From: Rotaria macrura | Taxonomy: Eukaryota; Rotifera; Eurotatoria; Philodinida; Philodinidae | Assembly (NCBI GenBank): GCA_900239685.1 | Contig: OENT01000138.1 | Location: 124,001 to 188,000 of the forward strand | Length of the DNA stretch: 64,000 bases | Direction: 5' to 3' | Shown here: positions 1 to 14,000 of the stretch, piece after piece | How positions within the stretch are numbered: the first letter of the stretch is position 1 | Layout: each line of letters starts with the position of its first letter | Translations under genes and position numbers: made by a program | Notes under the pieces: model-generated | Databases searched by the model: none | What the model was told of the DNA's origin: nothing | What the model saw: only the letters and a program-made list of their open reading frames with translations

Positions 1-641
1 ATACTTTCTAAAACAACTGCTATCAGCATTTGGATAAAAAAATAATATTAGAAACTTGTCTATAAAAGAAACAAAAAACAAACCGAAGTCATTTCATTTT
101 GACGTGACTCATCTTCGAATTTTTACTTATAGATTTAGAAATTAGTCTAGGCCATGATTTACACATATAAGAGTCAGTTTATGGAAACAAGAAAATGTAG
201 ACCTATTTTAACAGTTGGTATGATAAAAAAGAACCATGTTTTAATTTTAAAGCATCGATTCAAGCATTTTCATATTGAGGACATAGTCAACAGATTTTTA
301 TTTTAAATTTATTCCAAACATTTTTAAAGGATTTCCACTTACGTGCATCTTTCCATCTCATTTCCTCATTGACAACCCGTAAGCAATAAGAATATGGATA
401 CGAACAATGCTTACAAAAGAAATATTGTATTTGACATGAAAGAAAGTGCGAGTTATTTGCAATTCATAAGTAATCGACTTCTCATACTTGTTAAGTATTA
501 CCTGATACAATTTTTATGAATTCGACATATTCAAAAATTGCTTTTTTCTCCCTTCTTATTCATGGGAAGCAAGCTGTGGTTGTATTATCTCAATTATTAG
601 AAATCATAATAATGACGTATATGTCTACATATAAATTTTAG

Positions 642-986
642 GTTGCCATGGGAATGTTTGCATATATGACTGACCTTGATGGTATTGAAAATCGTGATAT
701 GAAACAAATTGATATACGCGTCGATGGAGATTTACAAAACCTATTGTATAAATTCTTGTCGGAATGGCTTGAGGTTTATGGTACGGAAGATTATTTTATA
801 GCAAGAAAAATTGAAATCAATTTTTTCGATCGCAACGAATTACGTATAATTGCACGCGGTTATGGGGAAACATTTGATTTATCACGACACACGCAAGGAA
901 CTGAAATCAAAGCAATCACTTATTCAAATATGCAAATACACGAAGAAGCATCAACACATGATGTCTATGTCATTGTTGATATTTAA
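642..986 (+). CDS. ZBTB8OS: Archease, C-terminal exon (5' part outside window)
   Basis: Archease is a small metal-binding protein that activates the RtcB-type tRNA ligase complex. Only the last exon is visible. It begins after a ttttag acceptor at 640-641 in phase 0 and ends with TAA at 984-986 (114 residues). Family hallmarks in order are the MFAYMTD segment near the start, LQNLLYKFLSEWL in the middle, the QGTEIKAITYSNMQIH block, and the terminal VYVIVDI with its conserved acidic residue. The N-terminal half with the other metal-binding Asp/His residues is absent. I could not find it in bases 1-641, so it should lie to the left behind an intron longer than 640 bp. The in-frame ATG at 648 is internal, not the start. 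Identification is by recognised family sequence and is strong. Confidence 0.9.
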   Translation, partial: VAMGMFAYMTDLDGIENRDMKQIDIRVDGDLQNLLYKFLSEWLEVYGTEDYFIARKIEINFFDRNELRIIARGYGETFDLSRHTQGTEIKAITYSNMQIHEEASTHDVYVIVDI

Positions 987-2020
987 TGATATGTGTGTGT
1001 GCATGAATCGTTTATTTTGTTAGTCTCAGACGTTTTTTTTTCTTCGCGTTTTATTATTTCACATTTATACCAGTCAACTATAAATTCTGTATCACTATTG
1101 ATTTCCCTCGTGATACATTGTGTTCCTTTTCTTTTCATAGTTGTTTTTTTTTGTTATTACTATTACTACTACTACACTTTATAAAACTAAATAGATGACT
1201 ATTCAATCCTAAATACAAGCAATCAATGAGCGCACGTACGACTGCTAAAGTATGTAAAGATGACAACAAAGACGAGCGGTGTATACAAAAAAAAATAGAA
1301 GAGAATCAGCTATAAATATATATAGAAGCATAGATAGCTATAGGAAAAGAAGAATCTATCAGTCTAAAAAAAAGAGAAAGAGACATCTCGTTTTTCATAT
1401 ATATGTGACTGTGATGATGGAATTTTTCTTCCGATGATTATCATCGTCACTCGTCCTCGTCGACGATAGTAGAACAAAGAACAAGAGAGAATAACAGAAA
1501 AATCTAATTCTCGCTGTCTTGCTTTCCGAAAAAAAATCTTATCTTCTATCTCTTGTTATTTGTTCATATATTCCTTTAAGGACATCGCAATGAGAGTGTT
1601 TTTTCTGTCTCTGTCTCTCTGTCTGTCTCTCTTAGCATACAAGTATAGACGGATGTTTGTTTGGGATACGATGATATCGATTTTCCCCGAGCGAATGTCA
1701 TTTCTTCGTTTCTTCTATTACTCTTTGTCGTTGGGTTTTTCTATAGCATCGATACTGTAAATAGTTTGCTAGGACCAACTGTACTTTTCGCCAGACTGAC
1801 AAGAACAACAGTAACAAACAACGACAACGACAGACATATAAGACGATGTTGAACTGATTAACACTAGATGTTTCATTTTTTCTCTTGCTCAATACAACAG
1901 TTCTTGGCTTTCTTCTGTTTTCTTTTTTGTTTCCTCGAACATCGTCAAGATTATTATTATCTACGATTATTTTCTTTTCTCTGTGTCTCTCAAAAATAAT
2001 CTTCAATTTACAACGACAGC
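987..2020. other. Intergenic / putative distal promoter of the DPP-like gene
   Basis: No convincing gene. The right half (about 1380-2000) changes character: CpG-containing words (tcgtcgacgat, ctcgtcctcgtcg) and short CT/GA runs appear in otherwise plain AT-rich DNA. The same texture precedes the second candidate first exon (7300-8060), so I read it as promoter/5'UTR-like. Inference only. Confidence 0.3.
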
Positions 2021-2056
2021 ATGATGAATGAGAAGAATAATGCTATGGCTGGACAG
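2021..2056 (+). CDS. Candidate distal alternative first coding exon of the DPP6/10-like gene
   Basis: A short exon reads MMNEKNNAMAGQ and stops at a canonical donor (CAG|gtaatg at 2057) in phase 0. No other exon that could accept it is visible before the DPP-like exon at 8846, which begins in phase 0 with QQQAESEEED. Joining them gives an 830-residue protein across a 6.8-kb intron. Vertebrate DPP6 and DPP10 are known to use several alternative first exons that change only the cytoplasmic N-terminus, which makes this arrangement reasonable. It could also be a non-functional ATG or belong to an unseen transcript. Confidence 0.35.
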
Positions 2057-5000
2057 GTAATGATTCATCTTACAAATTATAGACAAGAATAGGCCTTGTT
2101 GTCAAGTCGAGTTATCATTTCGTATACTAGCTTTTAAATCTTTATTCCATTTTCATGTCTTTTGGCACAGATTTTTCAGTGTCATGTGTGCGCATGTTTG
2201 CCATAACCGACACTAATTCTATGTTCAACTCAACGCATACAGTAAAATAAGAAAAGAACTTTCTTTTTTAAGCGTCTTTTCCTCTTGATGGAATTCGGAA
2301 TCATAAATTAGTTGGTTAATTTAACAAAACATGAATCAATCGAAATGCACTTCCGATAAATTATTTATTTCGATACCACCCTCCCTCTTGTTGCTTTATG
2401 GTTTATTGAAATAGTCATTTTTTCTCTTTCTCTTTGAATACCATGATTCATTTAGATAATCTATAGAGCATGATGACAAAGATTTCATTAGGGATTATAA
2501 TCAATTAGTCTTTATATTCATCGGCTCGTATCCTTGACTGAAAATCACATTGGGAGCATTGGAATGTAAACACGTAACTAATTTATCGAAATTTTATCAG
2601 CAATCATGTATAAAAATAAAACATGATAAAATCTTTCGCCTAGACTTTCACGATTTACGAAAAAAAAATCATCTTCGAAGTTACTATAATGGTTCAAAAG
2701 TAGATTACTTTTATTATCATCATAGTTATGATTACGCTCTTAGACTGGAAATAGGAAATATTTGTCAGAAGTCAATGAAATGCTACATAAATACATTTAT
2801 GTCTGTATGATTAAAGTTCTTTTCTACTATGCATGCAACGAAAAAATGTCACTTGATGTCTTTATCTCAATGAATGTAAATGTTAGAGATAGATTAATAG
2901 ATAAGCGACTAAGATTCTTAGGATTTTTAAATCTTTTTTTGCTGTAGAAAACCTCTAATGATAAATAGATTTCGACGTATGTTCAAGAATGATGTTTAAA
3001 TACCAATAGGATGTCTTCAAGAAGTATGCAGAAGAGCTTGTTCTTAGTTTTATTCTAATACTGGTGAAAACAGACTAATAAATGGCAAAGACATACATTG
3101 AGTTTCTTTTTTTAGTAATAGATGATGAAACTAAATGATTCAATTAAGAACTGCAAAATACTTGTTGAGATAATATTTCTATCAACAAACAAGAAGTGTT
3201 GATACATGTATATATATATACATATATCTATATATTTCTTTCAACAATGAGACGATAAATGATATATTCATTAACGCTCTGGAAAATATCGAAAATATTA
3301 TCTTTAATTCTATAAAGAAAAAATACTTTATGATGCCTATGATAAATATCGAATATGTCATATTCATCTTACATGTCTTTTTCAATCACATGAAATCAAT
3401 AGAGTTATGTTTTTTTATGTTTGTCTCCATTAATAATGATTGATGTTAAAATCGGCAGCTGTTCAACATGGCAATGATAAGCCATACTTCCATCGATACT
3501 CGGCTTGACTTGATGTCTATAAAATCCATTAAGATAACAAACAAAGAACTCAAGAACATTTTAAGCAGATGCTATTGATGAAAGATTATCGTCTAAGTAA
3601 AATAGAGTCAATTCACTTGAGAATATTCTATTTTCTTCTTAGTTTTCAAAATTCTTTTGTAGAAAAAAATAATAATAAAAGGATCTAAAAGATTTCCATA
3701 TTAAAAACAATAGAATAGAAACATTGCTAAAGAAAGAAAGAAAGAAAGTAATAAGATTTGTTATGATTCTTTTCGCATGTTATCAATTATTTTCATGAAA
3801 TGTTTCTCTACGTAATGAAATAATATACCAAGCCTACTAATATTAATTGGGTAGAGAATCAGACTATCTACGAGAGGATCATAATAAGCTTAATAAAAAT
3901 GAACTGACCAGGTACAGATCTTTCAACTTTTTCTTCGAATCTATTACTATTTTAGTAAGGTTTTTTGTATGTATTCAGGATCTAAATACAGAAACTTAAG
4001 AATTGAATTTCAATTTAGAAGCTCGCTGCATACATATGCCTAATGACTCTCAGAATAACTTTACTAATTTGAACTTCAAGAAAAACTCGATTTTATTCGT
4101 CAAATAATAAATCATGAACAGCATCTTCAAAAAATAATTAATAACCCATCAATGATGAGTTCATTTATATTGTAACTCGATTGATAGACGACTGCATTAC
4201 TATACTACTATTCTTACATACCGAAAAATCATTAGAGCAGACATAGCTTTCAAACCAGTATTCAAACGACCTTGTCCTTTTTAGTCTTGTACTCTGGCCA
4301 TGAAGGCCAACATATGCGCAAGAAAAAACAACACTGTTGACATAAATAAGTTAATGACGATGTCTTGTAATATGCTCTTCTCATGATTTCATAATTATGC
4401 ATGGATCGAATGCAGAAATCATTGAAGAATTTTCATATAATCTCTAATAAATATGGTTTGACAACATTGTAACATAGTCAAAATATGTTGTTATAGACTT
4501 CTGTTTCATACAGATATAAACATATTCAGAAGAAGCATTGTCACAGAATACCAGAAAGTAGACAATATTCGTTGTAGAGGGTTCTGGATAAACAATGATT
4601 ATGTGTTCAATGAAAATCAATTGATAAAAGGATGAATACAACTAATATCTAGCAATCGATTAATGTTGTTTTTAACGAGAGATTATAGTTGAATGTAATG
4701 AATGTGAGAAGAAAATTGAAGTACGCAAACGATTATTTACTGCGAATATATTTATTCTATGCATTAGCTAAATTGATTGTATGTATTTCTCGTGTTAGAG
4801 TATAGTTTCCTAATGGAAATGGTGATGTCGCTAACTAATGAGAAAGCTTCTTTTTTTTGTATTGAGCTATTCGTACTGATCAAGTCTTCCAATGTACAAC
4901 AAATTAATTAATAGTCTACAAGAATGTTAATAAACGGCAAGGTCAAAAAAAAAGCAGTAACCTAGATCGATTAAGAGATAAACAGAACTGTTTTAGTATT

Positions 5001-8000
5001 TCTACAGATATTCCATTGATCTTAAGCTATGCATGCTTTCCAAAGATGTCGTTAGATGAAAACAGAGCTTATAATACAAGTTAGTTGTGAGATTGGAAAA
5101 AAAACTTTCAACTCGACATTTTTTTCTTCATTGAAAAGAGTTGCTAATAATATTCATGATTAAAAAAATGTGGCAGTAATAGTCGAATCAGTATTTTTAG
5201 ATCTATTTCAATCTTTCATTAGCTAAAATTTTCCGAGAACACTTGAAAAAAGAACTTGTTCAATGTAAACAAAACTCGTCTTCTAGTTGAGGAAAAGATA
5301 AAGTGTGACATAATTATTTCCTGAAGAAGTCCATTCTTTCATTGTAGAAGGAAAAAACACTCATTAATTTTTATCATAATGTATTTGAGTACTCGAGTTA
5401 GAATTGAATTATAGAAAGAAATACCTTGATGACTAATGAACAATAGAAACAGAACACATCTTGATCATCATCTTTCACTTACAGTAGCAAACTATGATGT
5501 TTTTCAGTGAAATAATTAATGGTGTTTTGAAAGATTTCATTATCTAGAAAACAAGGTATTCGAGTGTTGATTATTCTTTTCTGTTTTGTTTTTTTTCTTT
5601 GATCCTGTTCTGGTATAGTCTGATTATGTTATATGACCTGTTTTCATTATTTATAATGTTTCAGCGAAGATTTTTTGAATAGAACAAAAACCGATCATAT
5701 TAAGCGTTCATGAAAACAAGAAAGAGAAAAGCATACTTTCATTTTTGTTTTACATTTTTTTTGTAGTATAAAAAAAAAGAGGAAGAACGCACAAATAACT
5801 GAACACAGAAATACTAAGTTTTCTTTATAAACATCTAAATAGAAATTTTAGACCAGTTAATCTACTGATTTCTTCTAAATGGGCACTTTATACCGGATGT
5901 TCAATAGATGGTTAAATAAAGACTAAAAAAAATGAAAAGTGAACGAGAAAATATTTCTAATAGTCGATTGAAGTGAAATAAAACACAAACGATCAAGCAT
6001 CACTTTTTTTATGTTCAAAGATTGAAATAACACTTATTTGATTAAAGAGAACATTATAAGGTACAATTGATATAATTTAGAGTTTTTTCTTACGTCAGTA
6101 TTGGGGTTTGATGAATTCAGGCGTTACTAATGTATTTTACACTTTTAATCCGATCAGTTTTCTCACTTGATCACACTGGAAGAGCTTTGTTAATGATTAA
6201 TGCACTATATTATGCTACACAGAAATGATAGTCAACTTTATCTAATTAAAAAGGCTAATCAATCGATGCCTATGTACAGTTATATATATTTATATTTATA
6301 TTTATATTTATATACATATTTATATATATATATTAATGCCTAGTTGTATACGTGACTTTTTATCCGGCTTATGTTCAATGACGGTAAGTTAGTAAAAATT
6401 AGAATGCTTTTTTTATCATGCTCTGTTTGATATTATTTTAAAATTCTTGTCTAGTTTTATGAATTGTCATTAAAAAACAGAGAGAAGAAGAAAGAAATTT
6501 ATATATATCTATATACATTTAAATGAGTGTGAAATAGTTTTATGAAAACTTCATTTTGTTCAGTGAACTAGTTTTCCTGTAAGTAAAATGAGTAGGTTAA
6601 ATAATGATGAATAGGAAGCTTTGAAAAAAGAATAATGATTTGTTTTATTCATCATTTTCGACATTATGGATCAATAAGAAACGATCAGGTAAAAGAATTT
6701 GATCTGATTGATTTAGGAAACAATGAAAATTTCTTCCATTACAATAGTAAAACTTCTTTTCTTGACATACACAAATAAAAACAAATGAATCAAGTCGATT
6801 GAAGTTGCTCTTGCAATCTATTTTTCTTCTGTCTTTTCAATATTGATTGCTTGAAACTATTTGATTTTCATCTTAGTCGTACTTATGTATTCAGCGTAGA
6901 GTACACGAAACCCATCAATATGATTAATCACAAGTCGACAATTAACTTCTTATTTTTTTTCCTCGATATTTCTTCCTCATGTGATTATTTATTTCGGTAG
7001 GCTATTTAAAGAAGAAAAAGACTAATAGGCATACAAAATGAACTTATGAAGTAAACAAGTGCAAGTATATCGACCTTCTTGTCGGTTTGTTTCTTTGTAT
7101 TTTCTTTTTTAACTACTATTCTGATCGTCTCGATTCTTTTTTATTTTAACACTCGAACAACTGAGAAAGGAAACTTGAGGAAGCATTTGAATACTACAGT
7201 GCCAATGTCTACCAAATGTGAGCTCATCGATCAAAAAACGTCTGATGGAAAAGAATGTCTTGGAAACTTGTTTTGTTTGACAACTTTAGAGAAAGAAAAA
7301 TAGCTAAAACCGTTTCTTTTTTACGCGCCACTTCCAATAAGTTGTCTTATTCTGATCCTCTTCTTCTCCTCTTTTCCCGTTCTTCCACCGGAGCTAGGCA
7401 TTGTCAGCAGCTGCTGCTGCTAGTTGAATGCAAGTCAAATCAAGCCGAGCCAAGCATTTATTTTATATTCAACGGTCTTCTGTGACGTACTACTACTAGT
7501 ACCCTACTTACGAGGTTGTCTCTCGTGCTCTCTCTCTCTCTCTCTCTCTCTCTCCTCCTTTCCGGCTCCTCTATCAGCAGTGCAGTATACAACTGAGAAC
7601 CATCAGTCTCGATGTTTATGTGTGCAATAAAAAAAATACAAGAAACGAAGAAAAATTGACTATAGTTAGGATTCTAATATGAAGAACGACGGAACGTCTA
7701 AGAAAGAAAGAATAGGAAGAAAAAAAAGTGACAACATCACGCATGTCAGAGATGAAATGTCGATGGTTTGCCTGAAAATTATGGCAAGTAAGAGATAAAA
7801 CTAGTGAGAAAAGCATCTACACGTCTTTCTAATGTTGGTTTGTGCCGTCGACGTTGTTCTTCCTATTTATCGTCTGTTTTTGATCTCATTCTTTTCTTTT
7901 TTCCATCGTCATCGTTCCGTTTCGACGGTGACGATCGACGATGTACGCATCCTCTTGACTATAATGTATTTTTAAAAACGACATCACGCATACATCGAAA

Positions 8001-8066
8001 TAATTTCTCAATATTCACATATATATTTACCACCTACTTAATTATCTGTTGTCTATTTGTCAAGAT
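2057..8066. other. Long gene-poor stretch (candidate first intron of the DPP-like gene)
   Basis: No ORF in this 6-kb stretch resembles a known protein, and none is supported by splice signals. It contains a TA/TTTATA microsatellite at about 6280-6335 and a (CT)n run at 7528-7554. From about 7300 onward it is richer in CpG and pyrimidine runs and looks like the promoter/5'UTR of the exon starting at 8067. Confidence 0.4.
7528..7554. repeat. (CT)n microsatellite
   Basis: About 13 CT units in the pyrimidine-rich stretch upstream of candidate exon 8067-8090. Confidence 0.9.
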
Positions 8067-11000
8067 ATGGCAACTATGGTTCGTTATAAAGTGAGTTTTA
8101 TTGAATCTATGATGTGATTTATTAGTTTAAAAGAAGTAACATTGTATCGAAATAATAATTTTATGTACTCATGTTAATTTTCATATCGAGTGAAGATTCA
8201 AAATAGAAACAGAAATTCAAATACATGAATTACTATATCACATAATATAAATATTTGTTGACTTGATAAAGATTCTACATGCTGTGTAACCAACAACTAC
8301 TAGTAATACTATTATTAGTAAAAACAAAAACATATTGAATCAGGTTGATGAAAGCACTACTCTTTAGCAATGTCATAGATGTGACAGAGAACTTGTAAGA
8401 GAAGAAGAATACCGGAACTTAATCATTCCTTATGTCATTCAACACTTAATTACCATTCATGTATTGTTATTTCATAATAAATAATCTTATCGTTTTCGAA
8501 GTACTTGTAAGAGAATGCATTGAATCATAAGATAACATGCACTTGTTCTACGTTTTTCTAAGAAGAAATGACAAGAAGCAGATTTCTATGAATATCCAGA
8601 AGGTCTTTTCTTGTTTTATATCTGTCCACTTTCAAAGACAGTCTAATGAACGTCATTTTCTTTCTCTTTTTTCTATTGTCGAATGACTTCCGCCAATAGT
8701 TGCATATTCATTTTACTTGCAATCGATTTTCTTTTTTCTTCTCGGTTTTCCACTCTTTTTTTCTATTTCTTGTTCTTATGATTATTACTGTTACTATTGT
8801 TGTTAATTTTCTTACAATAAAAAATTCCTGATGTTCACATCACAGCAGCAACAGGCAGAGTCCGAAGAAGAAGATACGAATCTTTTTCAATGTTGTTCCT
8901 TTTGCGTGGTAAGCAATTCTTATAGTGAGATCTAGTTTTTTTTTTGTTTTTGTTCGAGAAAGTTTATTCGATTTAATTTATTAGATTGTACTAAATATAA
9001 TGCACTGATTTTCTTTTGTTTCGTTTTGAAAGGAATTGGTCGGTGGTACCGGTCAAAAACAAAATTGGAAAGCTTTAAGTATTGCATTTATTGCCATCGC
9101 TATTGTTTGTTTATTTATTATTGCTTCTATTTTTCTTACAACTACCCGTAAGTTTTCAACAATCGACTTTGGAGACGTGGACATTTCAAGAAAATTTTCT
9201 TTTATAGGTCAACCTCCCTCTCAGCGTAACCTTATTCCATTGAGTGAACAAGATATATTTAATATTAATGTACCTAAACCGTAAGAGATTCTATTTATCT
9301 TTCGCTTTTTCATTATTGTCAACTTTAAATTATCAAAATTTCATAGATGGAATGGTACATGGATATCGGATAGATATTTTTCTTTTATGGATGCAAATGA
9401 TTCAATTTGGATTTATAACTGTGATACATTACAAGAAGAAATGCTATTTAAAAGAAATATTATTCAACAGGAAAGTATCGGCAGTGGAATAGTTTCACCA
9501 TCAACACGCTATATTCTTGTGCCGATAAGAAAAGAGAAAGTAAACAATGAAGAAATAATTCTTCTACTAAAATTTAGCACTAAACCAAAACATTTGTTGT
9601 TGCTTACTGATTAGGATCATCGATATTATACCGAATATCATTATATTTTATATGAAAAATCAAAAAAGATTGCACCAATCGGACTTTCTGATGGTAAAAT
9701 CGTGCCACTATCCGCTGTTTTATATTCGAATTCGGATAATTATTTCGTAAGTGTTTCAAATATTGATAAACATAGTGAATCTTTACATTTACGAGTCATA
9801 TTCTATATTTTTCTAGGCTTTTATCAATAATTTTGATGTTTACGTATATGATATTGCGCGAACAACAAGTATTAGAGTAACATCTGATGGAAATCGAGAA
9901 AAAATTCACAATGGTCTAATCGAATGGATATATGAATGTAAGACTTCTCTCGTCAACAGAATAAAAAGAAAGCATTTATCTTTCCTCAAATGATCAAAAT
10001 AAGAGACTATTTCAATCGTTCGTGTTCTTAAGTGTCACTTAGTCTAAACATTTGAATATCATATTCATTGAGAAAGAAAAATCATATTTAATCACACATA
10101 CTAGAATTTTATTGTAGTCATAAACAATTGACTTGATTAAAAGAAAGTCAGCTACACACATTCAGTTTTCCTATTTTTCTAAATGATTGGAGCTTTCCCG
10201 TAGAAAATTTCTAATATAATGTTCTTTAATGTTTTCCGCTGTATCGTATCCTATTAAATTTCAATTTTCTTCAATATCCATATATGATCGATTAAATATA
10301 ATATTTAATTGAATCAAGTAAATTATCAAAAATAATGTACTAATATGAAGTTCAATGAAGCCATATCCTTCATGGGCTAGTTACTTTTTCATATGAGAAT
10401 AAATGCATCATGTAAATCAAATCATGAGTAATGCATAGTGTCAAAAAATTTCTCATTATTAGTTGGTTATTAGTATGAAGATATAACATATGTATTAGAA
10501 ATCAATGTCAAACCTGTTCTTGTTCAGGAAGTTGACTGCCAAATTAGCATTAGAACTTCGCATAATTTGCAAAATTTTTACCATCCTTATTACAGATCAT
10601 TTTCATTGTTGTATTCTGAAATATGTCCATAATGAACACAGATCGTTTAAATGACATATGTATACTGACAGATTCTATTTTTCTACTTGGTGTTTAGGAA
10701 GAAAATCAACTAATATGAAATCCATGCACAATACAAATCTTTTTCTTTTTAAAAATACGCTTCTCATACAAAGCTTGCGTGCATGATACGGAAATCAATT
10801 TTTCTAATGTTCGTAAGGCGATCACAGCATTCAATTAGTACATGTCGTGATAATGTAATAGTATCTCAATAGAAATACATTAGTAGTTTCAGTTATTCAT
10901 GTCTTACTTCAATGTATATATGTTCATCTAGATACGAATTACTTCATCGTAAAATTCTTTTCTTCATCAAGATGCTAAAAGATCTATCATTCGATCACGA

Positions 11001-14000
11001 AATATGTCTTCACAAAGAAAAATATAAATTACATTATTAAACTATTCAGTAGTTAATCTAAGGTAATCCTTCAAGAATATTTTCAATAGTTACGTTGACA
11101 AGAGTTTCCATCGAACCCAATGAAATTCATAGACGGATTTATTTTCATTGATCTTTCTATATTCTAATTAGATGAAGTTTTTAATCAAAATGTTCTCCTA
11201 TTCTGGTCACCAAACGATCGTTATTTAGCATTCATTAAAATAGATTTACAAGATGTTCCAAAAGCTAATTTTCTTAAATATGATTTATTACTTCAAAATG
11301 ATCGATATTCAATACCATATCCTAAATTTGGTGATAAACTTCCAATGCTTGATGTTTACATCTATAATATCCGATCAGGAAAAACTATTCGTGTACCACG
11401 ACCAATTGAATATGAACGATTGTAAGAGAGAAACCTTTCGTTTTTCATTCTCATGCTTATGTGTTTTTTTTTTTAGAAAATCTGATTTATATATTTATCA
11501 TGTTGTTTGGTATCGTGATACCTGTTTCTCAATCGTTTATGGTAATCGAGCACAAAATTCCAGTATAATACAATTATATGAAATTCAAACATTGAACACT
11601 GATAATGATAGAATTATATTTAAATCACGTTTTGTTGAAGAAACACGAAAAGGTGCTTTATTACCACGATTTCTTAAACCATTTTTTTCACCATTTGGTA
11701 TATATGGTTTTATTATACGATTTGATCCATTAAATGTTGACAAAATAACACAAAAAGCTTATCCATACATAGTTCGAATACATTTTAATCAAACGGTATG
11801 TTTTGTATTTTTTTCATACTATGTCACGTTTTGTAGATAGTGACGTCTTAATATAATGATTATTTTTCTCGCGAGAAAATGGACAGTATACTGCAATGAA
11901 AAGCCTTCTCAGTTCCCATTGGGATTTCATCGAGCTTATACATCATACACAAAACTAATCTAGATTCAATTGAATAAAAGAATACTCAACATCTTTACAG
12001 CGAAAGTTAGTTCCAGATATGGTATCCCCAATGGACTCTTGTGCATAGATAATATATGCAGCATGTATTTCATTTTGAAAACTTCATACATCGAAGTACA
12101 TTCTATAGTTTTTCTTGTGTGTGTACTAGTGTTGCTGAGTTTTCTGTACGCGCAAAATTTATGACAAACACGAGCAGTTTAAAAAACAAATGTCTTCTAG
12201 AAAATACCATTGTGTAATTTAGTCAAAGTTTAATAGGAATCTAAATTCTTTCATGATGAACTATCTATATAGTAAGTATCAACAAAAAAGAAGACCATTT
12301 AAGTCGGACGTGATTAGCAATAAAAGAGATTCCCGAGTTCTTTTACGATCAACTATGTTCATTTCTTTTTAGCACCCACAAATCGATGCAACATTATCAT
12401 CAGATATTTGTGTCGATGAAATCATCCATAGTGATGATTCCAATCAAATTTATTTCACGGCATCACGTCAAAATAATCCATTAGAACGACAAGTTTATCG
12501 GTAAGAATCTTAAGGACAAACGAAAACAAAACTCTTCTTAATTTGAATTCAATTAATTAGGTGGAATTATGTAAGCCAGCAAATCGATGCCGAATGTTTA
12601 TCCTGTCATGAGGGTAATGATTCATGTGGCTATGCTAATGCCAAATTCAGTCGTAAAAATGGTAGTTTCTATATACTTGAATGTTATGGTCCATCAATAC
12701 CCTATTCAACTCTATACAACAGTCGAACGGATAAACTTGGTAAGGCAAAAGCAATTCTATGTTTTCTTTTGTCACATTGAACATTTTCTGTTTATAGCTT
12801 CAATCAATGAAAATGCTCCTTTTCGAGATTGGATTAATAATCGCTTGATGCCCTACGTAGATTATTTTTCAGTGCCATTAGATAAAAAAAATACAGGTAA
12901 AAACAATCATCTCAAGTCTAATCATTTCATTTGTTGGTTTTTTAAATCTTTCTAGTCGGTCATGGAATGATTATTTTACCTCCAAATTATAATCCGAATG
13001 TTACCATTGCATCATATCCTGTTATTGTATCAATGTATGTGATTTAAGAATCTGTTAAACTCAATCATTTTCTTTATTATTGTAGAAATGATCAATTATA
13101 TGATCAAAGAGTAACTAAAAAATTTGTTTTGCCATTAGTAGAGTATGTTAAAAAAACTAGACCAACAAGGAAAAAGTAAAACACTCGTTTATTTAGATTT
13201 GCTCATGTTACACAAGAGAATATCAGTATTGTTTTATTTGATGCACACGGTAGCACTGGACAAGATGAAAACTATTTAAAGTACACGGATTCAAATTGGT
13301 TCCAAAGTCAATATGAAGATTATATGAAAGTTGCAAAGTAAAAGAAAACGAGAGAAAATATAAAAGTTGAGATGAAATTTTCAATTTGATTTTTTTTTTA
13401 ATCTAGACATTTGAAAGAAAATGAAAAAAAATTTAATGAAACATTAAATGCAACAAGATTTGGACTTAAAGCGAGAGTGAGTTCCTATTTTTATCTTTGC
13501 ATTATTAGTAAGAATATTTTGATATAAGTAAAAATTGCATGTGAATAATCAATTTAATGAAAAGAGAAAAAAAAGGAGCTTTCTTCATTGCAAGAATGAC
13601 GCAATGCACTTTAATTTGCCGTTATAATCTATTGTTAAGTGAATTTCTTCATCAATTATATATAATTTATTTAAAATTTTAGGGTCCTGCTGCTGTCATA
13701 GCATTAAACTTACTTGAGAAGCCAAGTACGGGAAAGGAAGAATATATTTGTGCATTTCTTGAATCTCCGGTCAACGATTTATCTTATTATCGTAAGATAT
13801 TAAATTCATGCTTTTAATATTAATGATGTTAATCAATATTCTAGATGCTGTATATACTGAGCGTATCTATGAATCAGATAGTAAAGCAAAATCAGTAAGA
13901 ACCATTAGACATTATACTTCAATAATACTCTGTTTGACTTGTTTTTCTATGAATCATTCCAGTCTCATCAATTTAACATTCGAAATAAAAGTATAGCAAT

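Noticed and set aside
1..641. Missing N-terminal exons of archease
   Set aside because: No sequence resembling the family's N-terminal HTAD/W-G region was found here in any frame.
1698..2006. 102-codon minus-strand frame
   Set aside because: Low-complexity, Arg/Leu-rich, in a pyrimidine-rich leader-like region; no homology.
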